Source: DASVAL01 sp035649575 (lineage in GTDB: Bacteria; Planctomycetota; UBA1135; UBA2386). Taken from it: DNA of 7,623 nucleotides. This document shows, in pieces, positions 1-4,848 of this stretch. Made by a program: the position numbers and the translations under genes. Each line of letters begins with the position of its first letter. The stretch's first letter is position 1. The stretch lies in the NCBI GenBank assembly GCA_035649575.1, contig DASRJH010000115.1, positions 1 to 7,623 of the forward strand. The letters run 5' to 3'. Under the pieces are notes generated by a model. The model was not told the origin of the DNA, ran no database searches, and worked only from the letters and a program-made list of their open reading frames with translations.

Positions 1-1
1 C

Positions 2-106
2 TGCCCGTGCCCAGCGGGCGCGCCACCGGCCCCGGCAACGACCCCTGCAGCGCCACCGTCGCCGAGCGGCAAGCCGAAGCCCGCGGGCAGGCGCGTGATC
101 AACTGA
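2..106 (+). CDS. C-terminal tail of an unidentified protein (partial, 5' end outside window)
   Basis: Reading from base 2 gives an open frame of 34 codons ending at TGA 104-106. The peptide is rich in Ala and Pro and ends in a basic stretch (GKPKPAGRRVIN). Such a low-complexity tail often trails a folded domain that would lie to the left of the window. Frame 1 also stays open past this point, to a stop near 168, but gives a less protein-like peptide. I prefer frame 2 for its consistent Pro/Ala/Lys composition. Function cannot be inferred. The gene converges on the TonB-receptor remnant 37 bases further on. Confidence is low because only the tail is visible and GC-rich DNA leaves several frames open. 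Confidence 0.35.
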   Translation, partial: CPCPAGAPPAPATTPAAPPSPSGKPKPAGRRVIN

Positions 107-142
107 TCGCCGCGCGCGTCGCGTCACCGCATCGGATCCGGC

Positions 143-265
143 TCAGAAGCGCACGGTCATGCCGACGATGAAGTTGCGGCCCGGCGAGTTCGTGCCGGAG
201 CCGTGCACGCGGTAGTCGAGGTCGGTGAAGGGAGCCCCGCCCAACGAAACGGGCCGGCGCGCGGT
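143..265 (-). pseudogene. TonB-dependent receptor, C-terminal remnant only
   Basis: On the minus strand 40 codons end at TGA 143-145. The last ~25 residues read DYRVHGSGTNSPGRNFIVG followed by MTVRF and stop. This is the signature end of TonB-dependent outer-membrane receptors: the DYR-HGSG-N-PGRN block, then a final beta strand closing with an aromatic Phe. A complete receptor normally has 600 residues or more. Here the frame meets an in-frame stop at 266-268, directly against the end of the DUF2007 gene. No receptor sequence is seen upstream in any frame, and no usable start exists except an internal Met near the very end. The piece therefore looks like what was left after a deletion or rearrangement with a breakpoint near 233-265. 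Family recognition rests on the motif; the pseudogene status is inference. Confidence 0.75.
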
Positions 266-275
266 TCAGCGGGGA

Positions 276-1034
276 TCAGGGCTTCTTCGGCACGAAGCCG
301 GTGCGCGGCTGCCACACGAGCGTCTGCAGCACGCGGCCCTCGCGATCCGTCACTTGGCCTTCGTCGATGGTGCCGTCGCGATCCGTGTCGATCCAGGTCG
401 TCTTCGCGCCGTCCTCGCGATTCTCCACGCCCTTTTCGAACAAGCCGTCTTCGTCCTCGTCCGTCCAGATCGCGGCCACGCTGCCATCGGCGCGGTGCAC
501 GGTGATGCGGTCGACGATGCCGTTCCTGTTGCGGTCGTCGCCGGAGCGCACCACCAGCCGGTCGGTTCGCCGCAGCTCTCGCCAGCCGGAGTCGGTCGAT
601 TCGTACTCGAACCGCGGGTCCCGCGCGGCAGCGCTGGCTTCGAGCGCGGACAGCCAGAGGCAGAGGAACACGCCGGCAGCGACGCTCGTGACCACGAGCG
701 CCCATCGGAGCGTTCGCGCCGCGAGCGGTGGCGCCGGTCGTGGTGGTTCGGGCAGGGATTCGGGGTCTGCCGCTGCGAGCGCCTGCTGTTCGAGCTCCGC
801 GGGATCGACCTCGACCGTGCCGAGAATCTCGCGCGCACGCTCGAGGCTCGCCGACGGCACGAGCACGCGTGTGCCCGCGAGGTTCATGAGCCGGCGGCTC
901 GCCGCGACCTCGTCGGCGAGCATGTCGCCCTCGACGTAGGCCGGAATGCCCTCGGCCTGCAGCATGGCGACGAACACCTTGGCCTGGTCTGGTGTCGCCG
1001 CGACACGAGCGACGGCGGATAGTGGGCGGTTCAT
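276..1034 (-). CDS. DUF2007 domain protein with one TM helix and tandem acidic Ca-loop-like repeats
   Basis: The protein has 252 residues. Residues 5-72 match the DUF2007 ('putative prokaryotic signal transducing protein') pattern: a small alpha/beta fold with the phrase MLQAEGIPAYVEGD and a closing ERAREIL helix. A Pro-rich linker (94-104) leads to one hydrophobic segment (109-130). The region after it carries three DxDxDG-type loops at 167-175, 192-200 and 216-224, about 24-25 residues apart. Each is followed by an (R)xDG or REG turn and usually a Trp, so the unit is a tandem repeat. The likely topology is DUF2007 in the cytoplasm and the acidic repeats outside, where they could bind calcium; both points are inference. 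ATG 1032-1034 is the only sensible start, directly before the domain, though no Shine-Dalgarno is visible. It is divergent from the LamG gene. The biological role is unknown. Confidence 0.85.
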   Translation of the reverse strand: MNRPLSAVARVAATPDQAKVFVAMLQAEGIPAYVEGDMLADEVAASRRLMNLAGTRVLVPSASLERAREILGTVEVDPAELEQQALAAADPESLPEPPRPAPPLAARTLRWALVVTSVAAGVFLCLWLSALEASAAARDPRFEYESTDSGWRELRRTDRLVVRSGDDRNRNGIVDRITVHRADGSVAAIWTDEDEDGLFEKGVENREDGAKTTWIDTDRDGTIDEGQVTDREGRVLQTLVWQPRTGFVPKKP

Positions 1035-1059
1035 GAAGGTCGGCGGAAAGAGAGGCTCA

Positions 1060-1081
1060 GGTGAATCAAGACAGCTTCACC
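1060..1081. promoter_or_regulatory. Short inverted repeat in the divergent intergenic region
   Basis: A perfect 6-bp inverted repeat (GGTGAA / TTCACC) with a 10-base spacer lies 26-47 bases upstream of the DUF2007 start, in the 207-bp gap shared with the divergent LamG gene. Position and symmetry would suit an operator or a small 5'-UTR hairpin. A 6-bp repeat can easily arise by chance, so this is only a candidate. I found no convincing -35/-10 pair in the gap. Confidence 0.25.
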
Positions 1082-1241
1082 AAGACGGCACGCCATCTTC
1101 CCGGCCCTTGGTCGCCCGAGCAACTGTCGCGCCGAATGCTCGATGCGCGGCACGCGAGTTCCTGTAACGACTGGAGATTGCCACGCGAAACCCGGCGACT
1201 CCCCCTACCCTCGACTTGGCGTTTCACCTCCCGGATCCACG

Positions 1242-2399
1242 ATGTCGCTTCCCGAATCCATACGCTTTCTTGCCGCGTCCCTGTTCGCAGCGCTGCTGCC
1301 GGCTCAGGGCTATGCCGTCATCCTCTACGCTGGCCTCGACGGCGGCGCCAACGTCCCGTTCCACGCCGCCACGGTGCCGCCCACGGGGCTGACCGTCGAA
1401 GCGTGGGTCCGGTTCGACGACGCGACGATGCCGACCGGCGTCCCCTACTTCCCGACCATCGTCAGCCAGAACGCCGACACGCAGGCGAGCTGGCTGCTGC
1501 GCGTTGCCTCGGGCAGCACGAACAACCGCATCGTCGAGTTCCTCGTGCGCGACGGGGCGGGCGTGCTCCAGTCGCTGACCTGGCCGTTCGCCGCGGGCGA
1601 GCTCAGCAACTGGACGCACCTCGCGGCGACCTACGACGGGCAGGTGATGACGCTGTTCAAGAACAGCGTCCAGGTCGCGACCCTCACGCTCGGCGCTGCC
1701 TACGAAGTGCAGAACCTCGGCGGCGTGCTGCGCATCGGCAACGGCAACCGGACCATCCCCGGGCGCGAGACGTGGAACGGATACATCGACGAACTGCGCA
1801 TCTGGCCGATGCCGCGCAGCGCCGCCGAGATCGCGGCGACGCAGAACTCGACGCTGTTGTCGATGCCCGGCAAGGTCCTCACGTACAACCTCGACGGGGA
1901 CTTCTACGAAAGCAGCATCGGCCTCAGCGGCACGGGGTTCGGCACGTTCAATACCTTCGTCGACGGTCCGCTGCTGACCGGCGGCGGCTACTCGGCGAGT
2001 TCGGACTACGGCCCGAGCACGACGACGTGCCCGCGCCCGGCCGACATCGGGATCGGCAGCCTCGCGAACCTCGGCAACAGCGCGTTCAACATCTGGTGCA
2101 CCAAGGCGCCGACGCATAGCCCGATCGGTCTGTTCGTCATCGCCGCGCAGCAGGCGCCGGTGCAGCCGCCGTTCCTCGGCGTCTCGCTCGCGTTCACGCC
2201 GCAGAGCGTGATCACGATCGCGGCCTACGCGCCCGCAACGTTCGGGCTCGGGCTGCAGCGCCAGCCGCTACCGATCCCGAACAGCATGGCACTGCTCCAG
2301 TTCACGGTGTTCGGGCAGTTCGTGTTCTTCGACGCGCAGTGTGGGCCTCAGGGTCTCTCGGCGAGCAACGGCCTGACGATCGCCGTGCAGTCGAACTGA
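1242..2399 (+). CDS. Secreted LamG/concanavalin-A-like domain protein with planctomycete-type C-terminal module
   Basis: The protein has 385 residues when started at ATG 1242. The frame is open from an ATG at 1143, but those 33 extra residues look random. The 1242 start places a classic signal peptide (FLAASLFAALLPAQGYA) at the N-terminus. Residues ~46-200 form a LamG/Laminin_G_3 jellyroll, with the diagnostic phrases LTVEAWVRF, NWTHLAATYDGQVMTLFKN and YIDELRIW. Such domains commonly bind glycans or act as adhesion modules. Residues ~255-385 form a second beta-rich region ending PLPIPNSMALLQFTVFGQF...SNGLTIAVQSN. It resembles the ends of the proteins at 2492-3415 and 6966-7623 and may serve in sorting or surface attachment (inference). 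Two Cys residues (263, 286) could form a disulphide. No catalytic motif is visible. No clear Shine-Dalgarno precedes the start. A strong hairpin follows the stop. Confidence 0.9.
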   Translation: MSLPESIRFLAASLFAALLPAQGYAVILYAGLDGGANVPFHAATVPPTGLTVEAWVRFDDATMPTGVPYFPTIVSQNADTQASWLLRVASGSTNNRIVEFLVRDGAGVLQSLTWPFAAGELSNWTHLAATYDGQVMTLFKNSVQVATLTLGAAYEVQNLGGVLRIGNGNRTIPGRETWNGYIDELRIWPMPRSAAEIAATQNSTLLSMPGKVLTYNLDGDFYESSIGLSGTGFGTFNTFVDGPLLTGGGYSASSDYGPSTTTCPRPADIGIGSLANLGNSAFNIWCTKAPTHSPIGLFVIAAQQAPVQPPFLGVSLAFTPQSVITIAAYAPATFGLGLQRQPLPIPNSMALLQFTVFGQFVFFDAQCGPQGLSASNGLTIAVQSN

Positions 2400-2410
2400 G
2401 CGAACCGCGA

Positions 2411-2436
2411 GGGCACGACCCGGTGCCGTCGTGCCC
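2411..2436 (+). terminator. Terminator-like hairpin after the LamG gene
   Basis: A perfect 9-bp inverted repeat (GGGCACGAC / GTCGTGCCC) with an 8-base loop begins 12 bases after the stop codon at 2397-2399. A second short match, CGAAC at 2401-2405 with GTTCG at 2437-2441, can extend the stem across an asymmetric 5-base bulge (2406-2410). There is no T-run after it, so it is not a textbook intrinsic terminator. It may act as an L-shaped terminator or as an mRNA 3'-end stabiliser. It separates the two same-strand secreted-protein genes, suggesting they are not tightly co-transcribed. Confidence 0.6.
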
Positions 2437-2491
2437 GTTCGTCAGCGGCCCCGCGCGGACTCGCGCCAGCTCGGGTAGCTTGTGCCGCATC

Positions 2492-3415
2492 ATGCCACCC
2501 CACACCCTGACGTACATCCTCACGCTCTCCCTCGCCGGCACGGCAGCCGCCCAGACCGGTTGCCTCGACCAGAGCTACCTGCCGAATCCGCTGACGAACG
2601 GACTCGAGGTCACGCAGAATCAGCCCGTGACGCAGACGTTCACGGCCGGTCTCAGCGGCCAGCTCACGTTCGTCGAGATCTCGCGGATCAAGCACCACAA
2701 CGGCTTCTGCACGAACCCGCTCACGGTCGACCTCGTGACGACGAGCGCCGGAGTGCCGACGACGACCGTGCTCGCGACCGTGACGCTGCAGCCCGCGAGC
2801 ATCGCGATCTCGACGCCCTCGCCCGTGCTGATCGACTTCACGGCGGCCAACGTGTTCGTCACCGAAAACGACGTGCTCGCGCTCGCGCTCACGAGCCCGA
2901 ACCCGCCGAGCACGCCGAGCTACGCCTGGTGGGGTGAAGCGCCGTCGTCGGGATACGCCGGCGGCCAGATCTTCATCCAGCAGACGATTCCGCTGTCCGT
3001 CTGGGACCTCGCGTTCCAGACCTGGGTGTTTTCGCCGGCGTCGTTCTCGAACTACGGCGCGGGCCATCCGGGCACGACCGGCGTCCCAAGCCTCGGTTCG
3101 TCGGCGGCCCCCGTGCTCAGCACGACGCCGAACCTGCTGCTCGGCAACTCGGCGGGCGCGCCGACCGTCGCGGCGATCTTCTTCGGCGACACGCCGATCA
3201 GCGTCGTGACGCCGTGGGGCGGCACGGCGCTCGTGTTCCCGCTCGTGAGCCTCGGCGTCGTCGTGCCGCCTGGCGGCGCGCAGGTCCCGCTCGCGATCCC
3301 ACTCGACCACGCACTCTGCGGCTTCTCGCTCTACATGCAGGCCATCGTCGTCGACGCGGGCGCTTCGCAGAGCATCGCGTTCACGCCGGGGCTCGTGTTC
3401 GTGCTCGGCGATTGA
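2492..3415 (+). CDS. Secreted beta-sandwich protein with planctomycete-type C-terminal module
   Basis: The protein has 307 residues from ATG 2492. The frame extends upstream to 2339 but that part overlaps the LamG gene and looks non-native. At 2492 a signal peptide appears at once (YILTLSLAGTAAA|Q, a good AxA cleavage site at about residue 20). Residues ~40-182 look like a beta-sandwich of the 'choice-of-anchor' kind: QPVTQTFTAGLSGQLTFVEI, a variable middle, then YAGGQIFIQ and DLAFQTWVF, the usual closing strand. This assignment is by pattern only. Residues ~188-307 are the C-terminal module: YGAGHPGTTGVPSL, LLLGNSAG, LAIPLDHALCGFSLYMQAIVVD and a terminal LVFVLGD. It is shared in outline with the proteins at 1242-2399 and 6966-7623. 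No enzyme motif is visible; a structural or surface role is likely. The preceding gap is 92 bases and contains the hairpin described separately; no Shine-Dalgarno is evident. Confidence 0.88.
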   Translation: MPPHTLTYILTLSLAGTAAAQTGCLDQSYLPNPLTNGLEVTQNQPVTQTFTAGLSGQLTFVEISRIKHHNGFCTNPLTVDLVTTSAGVPTTTVLATVTLQPASIAISTPSPVLIDFTAANVFVTENDVLALALTSPNPPSTPSYAWWGEAPSSGYAGGQIFIQQTIPLSVWDLAFQTWVFSPASFSNYGAGHPGTTGVPSLGSSAAPVLSTTPNLLLGNSAGAPTVAAIFFGDTPISVVTPWGGTALVFPLVSLGVVVPPGGAQVPLAIPLDHALCGFSLYMQAIVVDAGASQSIAFTPGLVFVLGD

Positions 3416-3430
3416 ACGCGCGCAGCCCAC

Positions 3431-3751
3431 CTAGGTCACTTCGCTTCCGGATGCGCCAGCCGCTCGATTACGTCGCGCCCCCGCTTGTGGAGGATCAGCG
3501 CGTCCAACTCGATGTGTGCCGGAGCCGACGCCTTCGAGCGAGTCCTCCTTCTTCAACTGCTCAAGCAGCTTCGCGAGGGCTGGCTCGTCGAACCATGAGA
3601 AGGTGTGCGTGCGGTTGTCCGCGACTCCGAAGGCAACGGCATCGAGGTCGCTGCCGTCGAACCACCACAGCGGCACCGCAGTCATCCCGAGGATCCGGTG
3701 AACCAGCCCGACACGATGCCGGCCGGCTACTCGCAGCTCTGCGGTCATCAT
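3431..3751 (-). CDS. Hypothetical protein, probably frameshifted near its C-terminus
   Basis: The open frame encodes 106 residues from ATG 3749-3751 to TAG 3431-3433. Residues ~15-72 look like a genuine protein (VPLWWFDGSDLDAVAFGVAD, HTFSWFDEPALAKLLEQLKK), but I do not recognise a family. From about base 3545 downward this frame becomes unlikely (Gly/Arg/Ala-rich). A neighbouring frame instead reads ASAPAHIELDALILHKRGRD, then VIERLAHPEAK, and stops at TGA 3436-3438. That switch implies a one-base indel between about 3530 and 3550. The alternative tail resembles the last residues of the HEAT-repeat protein (ERLAQPEAK-stop), and the DNA around both stops shares a 15-base identity. The frame also remains open upstream of the Met, so the true start is uncertain. 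It lies tail-to-tail with the secreted protein gene that ends at 3415. It could be a decaying pseudogene, or a live gene with a sequencing error. Confidence 0.5.
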   Translation of the reverse strand: MMTAELRVAGRHRVGLVHRILGMTAVPLWWFDGSDLDAVAFGVADNRTHTFSWFDEPALAKLLEQLKKEDSLEGVGSGTHRVGRADPPQAGARRNRAAGASGSEVT

Positions 3752-4009
3752 GTCTTCCTGACCGACGGCGATCTGCTCTCGGTCGGCGGCGCATGGGCAA
3801 CTTGAAGCTGCGATGGGAATGGGACGCCCCAGCGGCTACCGTTCTGCTCGCCTGCTTGGCCATGCCACACAGGACCGGTCCGATGGATCGCGCAGCCGGT
3901 TGCGCCGCCCTCAGGGTTCTGCTCTGGATTCAGCTTCCCCGCGGTCGTTCCCAACGCGCCTCGCATCTTCGCGAGCGCCTTTCGCTGACAATCCAAGAGT
4001 GAGTTTTCC
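3752..4009. other. Intergenic region upstream of the RRM gene
   Basis: No convincing gene is seen here. An 87-codon minus-strand frame (3748-4011) exists but has no recognisable motif and mixed, unnatural composition. The interval must contain the promoter and 5' leader of the RRM gene, but no clear -35/-10 pair stands out. It may also hold the degraded 5' part of the minus-strand ORF that ends at 3431, whose frame stays open beyond its first Met. Confidence 0.3.
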
Positions 4010-4345
4010 ATGGGTAAGCGTCTCTACATCGGCAACTTGTCCTTCAACACCATCGAGGGCGACTTGGTCACGGCCTTCGAGCAGGATGGCCGCAAGGTCG
4101 CAAACGCGCAGGTCGTGATGGACCGCGACACCGGCCGCTCGCGTGGTTTCGCGTTCCTCGAAATGGCAACCGACAGTGACGCCCAGGCCGCCATCAAGGC
4201 CATGAATGGCGTCGAGGTGGATGGTCGCGCCCTGCGCGTCAACGAGGCCGAGGAGCGCAAGCCGCGAACCGGTGGTGGCGGCGGTGGCGGCGGCTACGGC
4301 GGCGATCGGCGAGATGGCGGCGGTGGCAATCGCGACCGCTGGTAA
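4010..4345 (+). CDS. RRM-type glycine-rich RNA-binding protein
   Basis: The 111-residue protein has one RNA recognition motif (residues ~3-80) and a Gly/Arg/Asp-rich tail (88-111). RNP2 is LYIGNL (5-10) and RNP1 is RGFAFLEM (45-52). The aromatic positions Tyr6, Phe47 and Phe49 used to stack on RNA bases are all present. AAIKAMNGVEVDGRALRVNEA (in part, residues 60-80) is the standard helix-2/beta-4 ending. Small single-RRM proteins with such tails are known in cyanobacteria, planctomycetes and other bacteria, often linked to cold response or mRNA handling. They are soluble and cytoplasmic. The start at ATG 4010 fits: the RRM begins immediately, and a purine-rich GAGTGAG (3997-4003) sits 6 bases upstream as a likely ribosome site. 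It stands alone, flanked by decayed sequence on both sides. The target RNA is unknown. Confidence 0.95.
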   Translation: MGKRLYIGNLSFNTIEGDLVTAFEQDGRKVANAQVVMDRDTGRSRGFAFLEMATDSDAQAAIKAMNGVEVDGRALRVNEAEERKPRTGGGGGGGGYGGDRRDGGGGNRDRW

Positions 4346-4640
4346 CCCAAGCACACAACCCCGCGCCACACCGCCGCTCCACGCCACCCCCGAACCGCCA
4401 CCGCCCCGTGGCTGTGAACCCTCGTTTGTTCGGATCGGTCCTGAGAACGCGCCACGAGCCCCCAAGCGTGGCCCTGGCAGTTCCGGCGCGCGTCGCCACA
4501 GCTTCTCGCTCGGCCACGTTTGCCCCACAGCCGCTGGGGCGCCGTATTCTCCGTCTGCTAACCAGTACTCGCGCTCTCCGAGAGTCCGTGCGGAGAGCAC
4601 GGACTGGTGCCGGTCCAGACTCGGCCGCCTGATCGAGGAC
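4346..4640. other. Non-coding, hairpin-rich region after the RRM gene
   Basis: About 295 bases without a supportable gene. Several inverted repeats are visible: GCCAC/GTGGC at 4397-4412, GCCACG/CGTGGC at 4451-4472, GCCCCA/TGGGGC at 4522-4540, and an overlapping pair at 4573-4605 (separate entry). The first could help end the RRM transcript, although no T-run follows. Long open frames cross the region on both strands but give Arg/Ser/Pro-rich peptides typical of out-of-frame GC-rich DNA. A structured non-coding RNA is possible but unproven. Confidence 0.4.
4573..4605. promoter_or_regulatory. Two overlapping, mutually exclusive perfect inverted repeats
   Basis: Stem A pairs GCTCTCCG (4573-4580) with CGGAGAGC (4591-4598), 8 bp with a 10-base loop. 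Stem B pairs AGTCCGTGC (4583-4591) with GCACGGACT (4597-4605), 9 bp with a 5-base loop. The loop of A supplies the 5' arm of B, and the two stems also share bases 4591 and 4597-4598, so they cannot both form in full. Such an arrangement is what an RNA switch or attenuator would show, and partial co-formation would give a compact pseudoknot-like fold. It lies between the RRM gene and the HEAT-gene remnant; which strand is transcribed here is unknown. Pairing is read directly; function is inference. Confidence 0.45.
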
Positions 4641-4800
4641 GGTGATCTCGATGTCGTCGCCACGATACGGGATCAGCTCCGCGAGCGCCGCCACCAGCGC
4701 GATCTTCACGTCGACCTGGTCAGCGCGGCGTGGGGTTGCGCAGCACTTCGACCAACGTTGGCACGGCCGTGCCACCGGCGGACCCGAGTTCGCCGAGCAC
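4641..4800 (-). pseudogene. Frameshifted remnant of a HEAT-repeat gene, duplicate of part of 4849-6372
   Basis: Reading the minus strand from 4800 gives VLGELGSAGGTAVPTLVEVL and then an in-frame TGA (4721-4723). The next frame continues DQVDVKIALVAALAELIPYR, then GDDIEIT. The intact HEAT protein reads VLGELGPAGGAAVPTLVDLL and, further on, ALVAALAELIPYRGDGIEIT at residues 73-123. At the DNA level 4641-4700 matches 6004-6063 at 59 of 60 bases, and 4741-4800 matches 6097-6156 at 49 of 60. The middle differs by 7 bases in length (40 against 33), which explains the frameshift. Beyond both ends the similarity stops. This is a decayed partial duplicate of, or relic of a paralogue of, the downstream gene. 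Confidence 0.8.
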
Positions 4801-4811
4801 AACGGCCGAAC

Positions 4812-4829
4812 CCGGCCAGCCTCTGCCGG
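4812..4829 (-). terminator. Weak hairpin downstream of the HEAT-repeat gene
   Basis: A 5-bp GC-only inverted repeat (CCGGC / GCCGG) with an 8-base loop lies 19 bases past the HEAT gene's stop on the minus strand. There is no T-run after it. It could mark the 3' end of the cdd-HEAT transcript, but a repeat this short in GC-rich DNA may be chance. Confidence 0.22.
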
Positions 4830-4848
4830 ATAGCGTGCCTGAGCGAGG

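Noticed and set aside
225..1022. 265-codon plus-strand frame over the DUF2007 gene
   Set aside because: The minus-strand frame has a recognisable domain, TM segment and repeats; this frame is a compositional shadow without motifs.
2348..3430. 360-codon minus-strand frame opposite the secreted protein
   Set aside because: Extreme Arg/Glu/His content with no motif; the plus frame has a signal peptide and known module.
3748..4011. 87-codon minus-strand ORF upstream of the RRM gene
   Set aside because: No motif, no ribosome site, atypical composition, and it overlaps the RRM start region.
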